Assembly (NCBI GenBank): GCA_930367205.1
Contig: OV884014.1
Coordinates: forward strand, 112,543,138 to 112,607,137
DNA length: 64,000 nucleotides
Direction of reading: 5' to 3'
DNA from: Acanthosoma haemorrhoidale
Taxonomy: Eukaryota; Arthropoda; Insecta; Hemiptera; Acanthosomatidae
In this document: piece by piece, positions 24,147 to 36,876 of the stretch
Position numbering within the stretch: the stretch's first letter is position 1
Layout of the letters: every line of letters begins with the position of its first letter
Position numbers and translations under genes: made by a program
Notes under the pieces: generated by a model
Database searches by the model: none
Told to the model about the DNA's origin: nothing
Seen by the model: the letters and a program-made list of their open reading frames with translations, nothing else

Positions 24147-27100
24147 TTAATAAAAATTGTAATTAGGACTGTAATGTTCAGGGAAGAGAAGGGGAACCAA
24201 CTTGGCGACAGGCCTCTTATATTCCCCCTTAGAGGTGCGTATGGTAACGACTCTTACGATTCCGTCCAATCCAGGATGCGTAGCAGATACACGGCCTAAT
24301 GGCCAGGTTGTAGGTGGGCAGTTGGAGTCTTTCAATATCACCAAATCTCCCTCCTTCAGATTGGGGTGATGGGATATCCAGTTCCTGCGCTGTTGGAGTT
24401 GATTGAGGTAGCTAGCTCGCCACTGCTTCCAAAAGTGCTGTACCCGCTGTTGAACCAGCTGCCATCGATTCATTGTACGTTCCTTGGCGTCCGTGAGTGA
24501 GTCTTCCGGTGCCGAAATGATAGTTCTCGCGATCAGGAAATGACCAGGAGTCAAGCAATCCATGGCCTCAGTGGAGGACTCAATAGGACACAGCGGTCGG
24601 GAGTTAAGCACTGCCTCGATGCGACAAAACAGCGTTGACATCTCCTCGAAAGTTAACGGTGTATTACGCAGGTTCCTCGCAAGTAACGTCTTAGCTGAGT
24701 TTATGCCAGCCTCCCATAGCACCCCGAAGTGGGGTGTGTGCGGCGGATTGAAATGCCAAGTTATCTCCTGTTCCGTGGCAAATTGATGGACATCGTCCTG
24801 GAAATCGGAATTCCTCAGTAATAGTTGGAGTTCCTTTAGCTTTGAAGCAGCACCCACAAAATTAGTTCCGCAATCGGAGTATATGTGTTGGGGTCTTCCG
24901 CGTCTTGACGTAAAGCGATGGAGTGCCGCTAGATAAGCTTCAGTTGAACAGCTGGTAACCACTTCTAGATGGAGAGCCTTGGTGACCATACACACAAAGA
25001 GGCACAAATAGGCCTTTCCTAAGGCATTTTTGCGTCGGTTGGATTCTTTCAGTAAAAACGGTCCACCCAAATCCACTCCCACATGCTGAAAAACCTGTCC
25101 TTCTTGAAGGCGACATGATGGTAATTCACCCATAAATGGAGGGCGAGGCTTTGCGGAAATAATTTGGCATGTTCGACACCTCCTCACACAAGAACGCACG
25201 ATTTTCTTTGCTGACAGAAGGTAATAACGTTGACGGAGCAATGACTGGAGAGTAGATGGGCCCACATGAAGATGAATGACATGGTAATAGTTGACTAACA
25301 ATTGAGAAAAATGGGATGATGGTAATATTGCAGGATGTTTACTTTCAAACGGAAGTGAAGACTGACTTAGACGACCGCCCACCCTGAAGATACCACGGGC
25401 ATCCTGAAAGGGATTCAACGATTTCCACAATTTTGATACGAAAATATTTTTGTTCTCGTTGAAGTGATGTTCCTGGACCAATCGAATACAGGTGATTCGA
25501 GCTTCATTGATTTCGGCCAAGTTGAAAATTCCTAACCTTTTAATGCGAGTTTTTGTCAACAGCACAAATCGCAATACAAAACACATTGAATTGATCAATT
25601 TAGAATAACACAAGAATCTTGATATCCAATGCAGGATATCAGGAAAACTGGTGGAATGAAGAACAATTTGCTGTACAGGTTTGAGCTCTGGAAGTTCTTC
25701 AGTTTCCAGAAAGACGTGATGAAGAGGCCACATTTGAGGAGAGTCAGCAAGCCACGGTGGGCCGGACCACCAAAGAGGATGAGATGCTAGTTGATGAGGC
25801 ATAATTCCCCGAGACGAACAATCTGCGGGATTATCTTCAGAAGACACATGATGCCAGGAAGAAATTTCTGTGGCCTCCAATATCTCAACAACCCGATGAG
25901 CAACGAAAGCTTTATGGCGATTAGAAGATGTACGAAGCCATCCCAGCACAGTCGTCGAATCCGTAAAGAATAACTTTTGGTTGGGCTTGAATTTTTCTAT
26001 GAAGCGCTGACACTATGTTACCAACCGTGTAAGGAGAAGTGCCCCACAGAGCTCGAGACGAGGGATTGTCATCAGTTTTTTAGGGGCTAATTTGGTTTTT
26101 GCCTTTAACAGAAAGGTTTTCGTAGTCTCATTTGAGCGTAAGTGAAGGTATAAAGTTGCTGCATAGCCGCGTTTAGAAGCATCGCAGAATCCTATCAGAT
26201 ATGATGTGGAACTTTTGAGGGTGATGAGGTGTCGCGGAATTTTAATATCCGACAATGTACTAAGTTGTTGGGTAAAGGAGTGCCATTGGTTCCCAATGTG
26301 GGAAGGAACCAAGTCATCCCAATCACAGTTTGCCAGCCAAACCTCCTTAAGTATAATTTTCGCCAGAAAGACCAAAGGAGCCAAGAAACCTAATGGGTCA
26401 TAAATCCTGGCTATTGTGGACAAGATACCTCGTTTAGTGCATGATGAAAGTGTACTAATAATACTGAAAGGGAAGCAGTCCAACAAAGTAAGATACTGTA
26501 GTCCTAGGATTTTATAACTGCCCTGATCATCTTCCGGATTTAGTGTTAAAGGGGTATCACAACTAGAGTCGTTTACATCATTTATTGCGCGAGGGATATT
26601 ACTCCTCCACTTACTTAGCTCAAATCCTCCCTGCCTGAGCAATGAAATCAGCTGTGATTTTAACTCTAATACTTCATGCAAGGTGTCAGCTCCGGAGACT
26701 ATATCATCAACATACACGTCATTGAGAATGACTTGAGCTGCTTGGGGATATCTAACTCCATCAGATTTTGCTAGCTGTTGTAAAGCTCTCATAGCCAGGT
26801 AAGGAGCTGAAGCAAGTCCATATGTTACCGTATTTAATTCATATTCCTGGACTGGACCGACCGGGTCTGGCCTCCAAAGGATATGCTGGTAGATCCTGTC
26901 TTCAGGTCGTATCAGGATCTGTCGATACATTTTTACGATATCAGCGACAAGTGCTATGCGGTGGATTCTGAAGTTCAGAATTATATCACTGATGTCCCTT
27001 TGGAGTTTAGGACCAACTATTAAGTGGCAATTGAGTGAACCATGTGGACCTTTGCATGATCCATCAAATACAACCCGAAGCTTAGCAGTATCCTCCCGTT

Positions 27101-28049
27101 TGAAGAAACAGTGGTGTGGAATAAGGTATTTTCCTATTGAGGAGGTAATAGTCATATGACCAAGAGATATGTATTCGTTCATGAAATTCACATATTCATT
27201 CAAAAGAGGAGGGTTGTGTTGCAGACGGTATTCGAGCCTTTTTAAGCGGTTTTTCACTTGGACAGTAGGACTTTGAAGAGTATCTATGGTAGACCTTAAT
27301 GGTAACGAGACAACAAAGCGCCCTGATGGCAGGCGATAGTGCGTAGCCGTAAACAGGCGTTCACACGTCTTGTCTTCGTCTGATTCCGGGGGGTCGGCTG
27401 GGACGTTTTCAGATTCCCAAAATTTGGAAATTATCTCGCCAACATATTGGTTCTGATTGCATAAAAGAGAAGTATAATCCTGTTGATGGTGTACATGATG
27501 GCATTTACCAGCGACTATGTGACCTAATATCGATGGAACTAGTTTTGGATATCCAGGACTGACTTGAAACGGCCCACCAGTAATGATCTCAAAATACAAG
27601 TCAGCTCCAAGAAGGAAGTCAATGGGCTGAGGTTTCCAATAGGTGGGATCGGCCAACTCATAAGCACCTAACCTGGTGTGGAAATCTCTGGGGAGGAGCG
27701 AATGAGGGAGGTGACCAGTGATCTCATTCACTACGGGTTCCGCTCTGAATTATCCTCCTCCAAACCTGGACCGAAGCGTGCAATTAACCCGACCTTTAGT
27801 ACCAGCGACCCTCACTTGCCCAATGCCGGAGATAGTGAGGTCATGATTATCTGGAACTAATCCCAACCTTTCCACGCATGCAGCCGTGATGAAGGAATTC
27901 TGACTCCCACAGTCAGTCACAATGGGAATTGTTCGAAAACGGTCCATAGCATTCTTGACCCTAACCAAAGCCGTGCCAAGGATAACCTCTCCACAACTGG
28001 AGGTACCACTAAGGGTGACACCTGTTTGATTGGATGTGGATGGGTTCAT
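24147..28049 (-). pseudogene. BEL/Pao pol (protease, RT, RNase H, integrase) with two stop codons
   Basis: One reading frame spans the region but is cut by stops at 27750-27752 and 26013-26015, giving pieces 27753-28049, 26016-27749 and 24147-26012. The first holds the aspartic protease with the TDCGSQNSF active-site block. The second holds the RT, with RVVFDGSC and LVADIVKMYRQ blocks and YVDD at 26703-26714. The third starts in the RNase H region (FFTDSTTVLGWL), then a His/Cys zinc block, then integrase with catalytic residues encoded at 25071-25073 (D), 24873-24875 (D) and 24711-24713 (E), and a C-terminal module. Each break is a single in-frame stop rather than a frameshift. No gene product can be full length. 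Confidence 0.88.
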
Positions 28050-28063
28050 GTCAGGTACCGTTC

Positions 28064-29218
28064 CTAAATTGGATTGACAGAGGTAGACGGACTGATATGA
28101 AGCCAGCTGTGATGACGAAGTTTACAAGTTTGGCAAGATCTGCTTGAGGGACAACCCCTCGTGTTGTGCTTGGACGATAAGCAGTTGTTACATCCACTCC
28201 AACAACGAAGATAATTAATTTTCTCCTGAGCCGATGCGGTCTTGAATCGTTTGCATTGATAAAGGGTGTGGAGTGATTTGCAGACGGGGCAACTATCCCT
28301 CCTTTGATTAAATTCCTCTTTCCTAGAACGAAATGAATTTTCTCTTTCATTGTCATTATCAGAAAATAATGTCCGTCTGTAATCAGGAAATGAATGCCCC
28401 TTGGCTCCAGCCATGACATTACCAACCGGACCTTTGGCTTCATTTCGTCCAACATCATACGTAAGCTCCAGTGACCTAAGCTCTGACTTGATGAAACCTC
28501 TAAGATTCTCGAAAGTCGGAAACTCAACATCAGCATATCTCAGTTCAAAATCCCACCGGGTTTGGGGATCAAGGCAGCGTAACGCAAGATAGCAAAGAAT
28601 AAAATCATCAGTTTCTGGAATGTCAAGATGTTTAAAAGATGCAATGTTTTCTATTACCGTTGTTTGAAAATTTTTCAAATTAAGAGCTGAAGGCTTGTTA
28701 CGGAATGGAGTCATATTCAGTACCGAATTTAAATAGGTACCAGCCAGACGTCGTTTGTCATTGTAAGTGTCGGTGAGAAGTTTCCACGCCTGGTCGTAAT
28801 TCGTTTCCACAAATTTTACACCTTTAATTAAGGAGAGGGATGGTCCTTTTAAACAGGACATTAAAAAATGGAATTTTTCTATGTTCGAAATGGAGCACTC
28901 GTCATGAATTAGCGACTTGTATGTATCATGGAATATTTGCCAATCGGTTTGATTCCCATTAAAGGTTGGCAAGTTTACTTGTGGAAGTCGGGCTCTGACC
29001 AATCGAGTTTCGTTCAGGAACGAAGCACCTTGTTGTGTTGCGTTAATGTTTGATGGTAGGATTGTATTAACATGTTTCTCATAAATTGCATGAGCTTCAT
29101 AAAAATATCTGTCTACAGCCATTTGTAGATTTTTGTCTTGTGAAGACGGAAATTCTGATTCCTTACCATTGGCAGCATACAACTCCAGTAATTCATCATA
29201 ATGTTTTTGAAAGGTCAC
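28064..29218 (-). pseudogene. BEL/Pao gag, 5'-truncated
   Basis: A 384-codon frame with no ATG at its open start (first codon is GTG; an in-frame stop lies about 15 bases upstream). The N-terminal third lacks the usual start of BEL gag proteins. The middle has the LPTFNGNQTDWQIFHDTY block of the gag domain (DUF1759-type). The C-terminus carries three Cys/His clusters (CPVCKSLHTLYQC, CNNCLSSKHNTRGC, CQTCKLRHHSWLH) that are presumed nucleic-acid binding. It ends 15 bp before the pol ATG, and the pol frame is in the -1 phase relative to gag and is open across the junction. A ribosomal frameshift or decay could both explain this. Confidence 0.8.
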
Positions 29219-29443
29219 ATCTATTAAAATTAAAATGAAACAATATCTTTACAGAGGTCTATTGAAATTAAACTTAAACTGTCTTTACAGAGGCTACCAA
29301 ATCCTCTAAATGAAATAAAATTAAGTTGAACACATAACAACATAATGAAACGTTAACTTGAATTGTAAAATTTGTCCACGTCCAGATACAGGACAGTCTC
29401 ACTGGATGGCTCGTCAGTCCGATGAATCAGATGGCTCTGGAGA

Positions 29444-29719
<276 letters not shown>

Positions 29720-29724
29720 CCTAT
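29720..29724. repeat. Target-site duplication of the BEL element (right)
   Basis: CCTAT, identical to 23539-23543. Confidence 0.7.
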
Positions 29725-30785
29725 GATGAAAAGTATTTAAAGTTGAATACTAATATAGATAAATAAACATTTTGGAAAGATTTATTATCTTATTTTTTTT
29801 TGAGTATTGCTTCCATGGATTTATAATATAAAATTAACATATTGGCATACTTCAAGTTCCTCGTGGGTACGATGGACAGTCTATAGTAGAGGAATTAGGA
29901 TTGGTTGAAACAAGCATGAAATGAATTCATATTTAGTGAATGAAACCATTTAAGCAGGAAATGGTGTATATAATTAAAATATTTTTAATGCATTGAATTT
30001 GATTTGAAACTATGAAAAAATATTTTGCTTAGGACAACCTTTTAGGGTTTGATCTAGTTTTTCTTTTTGAGTGCTGTTTTTTTTTTGTTTTTTTTTTTTA
30101 AGTTAATAGTAATCCTTACTATTTATTGTTTGTTTAAGCTGTTATCTTTCTGTTTTTCATATGCGTAAATGGACTATCGTCTGAAATCTGTCAAACACGA
30201 ACTTAATTAATTAGCGATATTCTCATAAAACATATCCATTGAGACTTTGTCATTTCCTTCGCAGGTTCAGAAACAGCTTCTTCTGCGGCCATGATGGCTG
30301 GTTTCCTAATTAGAGAGGATTTTCAAGTCCCTTGCTACTAAATATGGAAACACTCGCAAGTTGTTGCAATTATGCAAATCCGAAAGCGAAAACCAAATGA
30401 TATTCAGTACTCAGGTTAATTAGGTTATTTCCGTTGTCTTCGTGACTGACAGTCTGAAATGTAATGCTTGTATATTGCGACAGAATATTGAAATTATAAG
30501 AAATTTGGCTTTGAAAGTTCCCAAATGATGGCATGCCTTGTACATTACTATTGTCACAATATAAAGACTTTTTTATATAGTTGGATAGCCCTACTATAGT
30601 CATGTAACCTTCCAAAACTCAATCAGATACTAGTGTGGTTCTGGTATCTGCTTGTCTACGTCCTATGTGACCTAAGTTGTCAAATAGAGGCTGTACTTTT
30701 AAACTAGTTTGGCGTGGTCGTTTTTAGTCCGAGATAAATCAGACGTTCATCAAAGTACATTTAACAATACAAAATAAACATGCCG
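29725..30785. other. Unassigned spacer
   Basis: AT-rich sequence. A possible 3' splice site (TTCCTTCGCAG, ending 30264) is followed by 25 codons containing AAMMAGFLIREDFQ and a stop, but no other support exists. Nothing else is recognised. Confidence 0.35.
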
Positions 30786-31395
30786 ATTTGTCCTGTGTAC
30801 GAGGGCGTACTTAAAAGAAACCGAACTATTTTTTGTACTAAGTGATTTATTTAATGATTTTGCAAGAAACCTTTTATCTCATTTAGAGTACTCTCCATTG
30901 GAGTCAATACACTTGTCCAATCTTTTATTTCACTGCTGTTTCTGAGGCCAGCCAGCGCATTCGTCGTTTTTGTCTTTGTTTCTTCAAGTTCGCAAAACGC
31001 TTTCTTTTCATTCCCCTTTCATTCGGGGGAGTAATAACCAGACACAGGGCGCTAAATCGGGTGCAAAGAGAGGACGAGACACAGTTGTCGTACCATTTTT
31101 GGCCAAAAATCGGCGCCCAGAAAGGGCCGTGTGAGCGGGAGCGTTGTCGTGGTGGAAAAACCATTGCAAAAATCAGTTCTTTTCCTCCGCAAACTGTTGC
31201 CAAAATTTTTCAAAACTTTTTTGTAAAAAGGCTGGTTAACTGTTTGACCCGGGGAAACAATGTCTGAATGGAGGGTTCGACGCCCAAAACAACAGTCGCA
31301 AATAAATTAACACTTGGCATACTGACTGGTGAAAAGCTGCTTTACGCGTTCCTACCGGTTGAACCCGGTACTACGAAAACTTCGCCACATACATC
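30786..31395 (-). mobile_element. Mariner transposase relic, C-terminal half
   Basis: Reading the minus strand in shifting frames gives, in order, PGQTVNQPFYKKVL, then the catalytic block HHDNAPAHTA at about 31150, FLAKNGT, FAPDLAPC (third catalytic acidic position region), KRFANLK and LDKCIDSNGEY. This is the C-terminal half of an insect mariner transposase. At least three frameshifts and several stops separate these blocks. The N-terminal half and a clear right ITR are missing. The minus frame 30925-31203 covers only one misframed part. Confidence 0.82.
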
Positions 31396-33527
31396 AATCC
31401 GGTTCCTTTGGATACGTCCGCGTAAGTGTTTGTCAGTATTAAATGAGGGAAGATATGAGGGAAAAAATCTTGTTACTGACTTCAGGTTTCTTAATTGGAA
31501 ATCATTAAAAATTCAAAAATTTTCACTACGATTAAACCGTAATTAAACATGGTGAAAAAACAAGTTATTTAATGATATTGCAAACAAAATAAGGAAATTT
31601 ACAATAATAGAATTATGGCGTTTTTAACATTTGAAGTGGATTTCATCAGATTCTAACCGCTAACTTAATTTATTAACTTTCAATGACCAATTTTTAATTA
31701 TTATCCAATGAACAAATCACTGTCAGGATCGGCACTCGGAGCATGGAACAACAAAAATTAACAATGTAAAAATTGTTCGATTTAGTTTATATTCGATGCT
31801 AGGGAACTACCGTTGGTAAAATTTATGAAAATAAAATCCTTCAAACTATGATGATTGATTGATGATTGAACTATGATTTCCTTCTTTGTTATAGTTCGTT
31901 GTATAATGTTAGTCTTTAACAGATTTGATCCATAACAGGTCACACATAGGTAGCTTCAGGTTAATTGGACGGTATGTTGATCCATTGCCTTTTATCCATC
32001 GGCCATACGTAGGTAGGATGTTGATATCATTTGCTTATGGATGTATAACTGTTGACATTTTATATTACTTAACAATAACTTATAGACAAAATTAAATAAA
32101 AGAAAATGATTACAATAACTATTTAAAATTTAATAGAGATCGTAATAATTATTTTTTCAGTTTAGCAACACATGCTTGGTTCTTTTGATAGAATTTTCTC
32201 CCGCATGAGTGGATTTTCTGAAGCTATTGTTTTGTGAAAATAATTTCTGTTTGTGAACTGAGAACTTCATGAATTATAAGAAGTGGTTGAGTATAGTGGT
32301 CATTTTGGTGAAGCTTGGGTAATGTTATGAGTATATTTAATGCAAGTACTAAATATTACTTTTATACTAATATGTATGTTTGTAAAAAGTCAAATTACTC
32401 AAAATTGGTCAATCGAGACAGACAGAAAATCAAGGCTAATTTTCGCGCGAGGATAGTTGAATCATAGAGCACTGTGAAAAAATATTTTTTTTAATTTCAA
32501 AGATTTTCAAAGTTTTGACACATTAATCAATTAGATAATAAATGTTTGAGTTCAAATTACAACATATAGAGGACGTGAATAGGAAAATAAAATCATTGAG
32601 ATATAGTCTGCAGAATTTAGGTGGTTTAAAATGTTCATTATGATACATCATTATATTTGTTGAAGATTATTCGTACTTAAACTATCCAACTAAAACGTGT
32701 TATTGCCTGAAGTGGTATGGCTAAAATATCTTCTAAACTCTGACTTGAGAAAGCGTTTAAATTAGTTTAATGAGATAGGACTCCGTATAATTTTTTATGG
32801 ACAGTTAATTATTCTGTCTTTAAACCTACACATAGTTCGCATGCTTCGAGGTATCGTTAGCCAAGCCAGATGAGAAATATTCTCTTATTATTCTGAGAAA
32901 CTCTAGTTTTAAAGTCGAGGTTATTAATGAGATTTATAAAAGTGCAAGTTACTTAGAAATCTACTTTTAGAAAGTATCTGAACTTTCAGCTCAAGTGGAT
33001 TCATTGAAGAAAAATTAGGTTGTTACTTTGAAAGTTTTTCTAATCCCTTAAGATAAGTAGAGTTACACAACTTCATTTCTTTCTGCAGAGGGGGCGCCAT
33101 AATTCTTTTTTTTTGTGTACTACATCATTTAGTTTTATGCTTCACTTCATGCTCCTGATAATCAGTGATAAAAATATTAGTATTATTTTTCATCATTAGT
33201 AGAATTTATTACTACGGTATGATTGCCTAGCCCGAGTGTAGTTAGTAAACTTTCAAACAGGAACTTTAGACGTAAAAAACATTCAATCTATTTGAAATTT
33301 AAACTCATTAAAAGTTAAGTAATGTTTTGTCAGAGCCACTTATATTTGTGCTTGTTTTTACAATTAAGAAGCCCCTTTGTAAGCAGGGTAATACAAGAAG
33401 AATTCTAATAATAAAAAAAAAAAAAAAAATTTACATTGACCTACTCATTAGTTGTTAAAAGAAAAATTGAAACAAATTAGCGAGGTACATTTTCCCTTAT
33501 TTATAAGTTCTACCCTGTGTATTATAT
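31396..33527. other. Unassigned AT-rich region
   Basis: About 2.1 kb of AT-rich sequence ending in a poly-A run near 33411-33430. No gene, known repeat or exon signal is supported. Confidence 0.4.
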
Positions 33528-34455
33528 AAACACTTTCTGAAGATTAAACCATGATGACACTTTCTGAAGATAAAACCATGATGACACTTTCTGAAGATTG
33601 AGCCATGATAACACTTTCTGAAGATGAAATCATGATAACACTTTCTGAAGATTGAGCCAGAATAACACTTTCTGAAGATTGAGTTATGATAACACTTTCT
33701 GAAGATTAAACCATGATAACACTTTCTGAAGATTGAGTTATGATGACACTTTCTGAAGATTCAGCCATGATAACACTTTCTGAAGATGAAACCATGATAA
33801 CACTTTCTGAAGATTGAGTTATGATAACACTTTCTGAAGATTAAACCATGATAACACTTTCTGAAGATTGAGTTATGATGACACTTTCTGAAGATTCAGC
33901 CATGATAACACTTTCTGAAGATGAAACCATGATAACACTTTCTGAAGATTGAGTTATGATAACACTTTCTGAAGATTGAGCCAGGATAACACTTTCTGAA
34001 GATTGAGCCATGATAACACTTTCTGAAGATTGAGTTATGATAACACTTTCTGAAGATTAAACCATGATAACACTTTCTGAAGATTGAGCCATGATAACAC
34101 TTTCTGAAGATTGAGTTATGATAACACTTTCTGAAGATTAAACCATGATAACACTTTCTGAAGATTGAGTTATGATGACACTTTCTGAAGATTCAGCCAT
34201 GATAACACTTTCTGAAGATGAAACCATGATAACACTTTCTGAAGATTGAGTTATGATAACACTTTCTGAAGATTGAGCCATGATAACACTTTCTGAAGAT
34301 TGAGTTATGATGACACTTTCTGAAGATTCAGCCATGATAACACTTTCTGAAGATTGAGTTATGATGACACTTTCTGAAGATTCAGCCATGATAACACTTT
34401 CTGAAGATGAAACCATGATAACACTTTCTGAAGATTGAGCCATGATAACACTTTT
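33528..34455. repeat. 27-bp minisatellite, about 34 units
   Basis: The invariant core is ACACTTTCTGAAGAT, followed by variable positions that give a few unit types (TGAGCCATGATA, TAAACCATGATA, GAAACCATGATA, TCAGCCATGATA, TGAGTTATGATG). The types recur in blocks, so a higher-order structure is visible. Because 27 is divisible by three, minus-strand frames remain open as 9-residue repeats (SSESVIMAQ in one frame, LQKVLSWLN in another). The array ends in a diverged unit at 34440-34455. Confidence 0.93.
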
Positions 34456-35745
34456 TGGGAGTTAGGCCAGATTGTCTCCTGACGACGGCTCACATCAAAT
34501 ATGGAAAATTTCTCAGTGAAGGAACAATCAGGGATTAATCCCACCTTTTCTGAATCTTGGTTAGTAGTTCACAGGCGGCACCCCAGCCCACATATTTCCC
34601 AGTCGAAGGGGGCGGGTATAACCGGTTTAAAGTGTACTTACATGGTTTCAATCACGATTATTCTGCGTTTTCCGTACTTCGCCTTGGGTGAATGAGGAGT
34701 CACACATCAGGCGCCGGGTATAGGCTGTCCCGCAGTTCTTTTTGGTATTGCCGGCATAGAGTTTATTCCTAGGTATCTTTCTCGTTGAACATACAGTCAG
34801 TTACTTTGTTGAGTATTATTATATTATTGATCGCTTGATGTATTGTATATCTATTGATGTGAGCCATAGTGTAGGGCGAATGTACTCATGTATGCTAGTT
34901 ATTTTTGACTTTGAAACGACAAGAATGATTTTGAAATACCCGGGAAAGTTAATTAAAGCTCATTATTGTCTTGGCAATTGAGTCGTGTACCAAATTGAAA
35001 AAGGTCTTGACTCCGTTATTAATATTTATTAATTAATTAATTTTATATTAGACTTTCAATAATTATTTATTTGTATTAATTGTAGGTTGTAGATATTAAA
35101 AGTCCCCTATCAGGGGCTCGGAAGTTATATCACGATAGAATTTTCAAAAAATTCTTTTGGGTCTTGGTATTCTTATGGCAGTTTGGTTCAATATTTTTGA
35201 AGCATTTCTTGCATATGCTCACCGAAAACCACCTCAATAGCTGTGGTTTCGTTTTTGGTAGCACTAATTTACATGTGGAAAACGCTCAGTATTGGGGCAT
35301 TCAAGGTTAGATGTTAATTTTTCGTGTTTATTATTACAACTGCACTATTTTTTTTTGTATCTTTGTCTGCAAGGTTATTCTTTAGTCCCATTATTTATTT
35401 CAGGATACATAGTTTTTTATAAGAAACTTCAGGTGTGCTTAAAGTGAATTAAAAAAAAAAAAACCTTCAAATATTAAAATGAATTTCTGTTTTTTAGCCT
35501 CCTCGACTGTAGGTACTTGAACATTCCCTGCTCAGCACGTTTCGTAATATTAATTTGTTTATGATTATATAATAGTGACACGGGGGTAGGTCACTATTAT
35601 AATGTCTAATTAACATTAAATTAACATTAAATATGTAAAAAACACTTCACTACTAAAAACAAGATACAATGTTTGCGTAATTTACAGAAAATACTGTTAA
35701 TACAGGAAGGGGATTAGTTGAGCAGGTGTGTTGTGAAATGGAAGA
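34456..35745. other. Unassigned region right of the minisatellite
   Basis: The first 250 bp are GC-richer and the minus-strand frame of the minisatellite continues here as 34 further residues (ending near 34544), with a possible splice-donor ACCATGTAAGT on the minus strand near 34640. The rest is AT-rich. A 5-bp stem CCCCT-ATC-AGGGG lies near 35104. Nothing is identified. Confidence 0.35.
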
Positions 35746-36014
35746 TCAGTGTTCTGCAGAGCTTACATAGGCCTGCTCGATTCTACCGGAAGTACAAGAT
35801 GAAGTGAGAAAGTGTTTTGTTTGATTCTTAGGCGTTATTCGGCCGGAAGGAGGTTGTGCCTGGACACAGGTGGCCAATGAGGCTTGTTTGTCCTTCAGAA
35901 AGGACTTGGAAGGCCAAGGGCACGTGTAGGCTTTCCCTACAGCTAACTGAAGCTCTACAGCATTGCCATTAAGGAGGTCATTCTGCAATGTGTTTCTTCG
36001 CTTTGGAGGCAACA
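35746..36014 (-). CDS. Unrecognised ORF interrupted by a solo LTR
   Basis: An 87-codon minus-strand frame of locally higher GC, ending at 35746. It has no ATG of its own on this side of the LTR (the apparent start is TTG). With the LTR and one copy of its GATCC duplication removed, the frame continues upstream for four codons to an ATG at 36879-36877. The peptide is basic at its N-terminus (PPKRRN) and contains no domain that I recognise. Whether it is a real gene is uncertain; it may also be a short chance frame. Confidence 0.3.
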
Positions 36015-36019
36015 GATCC
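36015..36019. repeat. Target-site duplication of solo LTR S2 (left)
   Basis: GATCC, repeated at 36872-36876 directly after the LTR. Confidence 0.8.
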
Positions 36020-36871
36020 TGTTTGGGCTCCGCAGAGTTGTTTGATTAGATTTAATTTTTGTTTGAGAGGATTTTAGCTATATTTTTTTAATATAATGTA
36101 GATAAGTGTAGGTAATGAGAGAAGTGGAAAATTTTAAAATTGTAAATTTCTTTTTTTTCTTTATCTTCTGATTGTTTTGGCTAGAGAAAATTAGGAAAAG
36201 CGTATGTAAATATTTTATACACGAACATATGTTTAAGATTAAAAACAAAAGAAAGTGTAGATTCTAAAGTGTGTTTTGTTTTCTCTCTTGAACATCAGTT
36301 TTTTTATTTTGTTACATCAACATAGAGATAATTTACACCAGGAGGAGATAGTTTGAAGTACTATAAAGCTCGAGGAAGTGAAGAAATAGGACTTTGCGTA
36401 TTAGAGGACAAGGAGCTTGGCTTAGTGTTGAAGATAGCAGAATACGGGCCTGTTCCCCTGCGAACAAGAAGTCGTTGTTTACTACAAGTTTGGACTTCTC
36501 GGCCTATCTCATCTACTGATCTCTCCGTGCGCATCGCCGCTCTGCTGTTGACTGTACGCATTCTTCTTCTAAAGCATCGTATCGTGACTTTTTTCGTTAT
36601 TTATTATACATTATATTTATATTTACTAACAATCAGGCCTGGTTAAATTAACTGTTATATTGCTGATCAGTTATTTTTTTTGTTTTGAATAAAATGAATA
36701 GTTATTTATACATTATTTTTGGTACTTTGTTTAATGTTTATGACTTACTGTTGGCAATTTGGTAACGCTAACCGACTCAATCCAACTTTTCACGACGTAA
36801 CCGGCGCAATTTTCTGGCGTTTGGGGAATTCTTTTTTCCCTTCCTGATTCTCAAGAGCCCTGGCGCAAACA
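36020..36871. mobile_element. Solo LTR, family S2 (copy 1)
   Basis: An 852-bp segment from TGTTTGGGCTCC to GGCGCAAACA, whose ends form a short inverted repeat, flanked on both sides by GATCC. A diverged copy in the same orientation lies at 37903-38630. No retrotransposon internal region adjoins it, so it is a solo LTR left by LTR-LTR recombination. Frames at 36353-36646 and 36361-36561 lie in the LTR. Transcription direction is not certain; AATAAAATGAA near 36689 would fit a polyadenylation site on the plus strand. Confidence 0.8.
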
Positions 36872-36876
36872 GATCC

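Noticed and set aside
30265..30341. Short exon after TTCCTTCGCAG
   Set aside because: Only 25 codons to a stop, without a polyadenylation signal nearby or homologous protein in memory; too weak to call.
34138..34544. Repetitive SSESVIMAQ-type ORF as a real protein
   Set aside because: It follows from a 27-bp minisatellite whose length is divisible by three; no start context, domain or flanking gene supports it. Kept only as a repeat and a finding.
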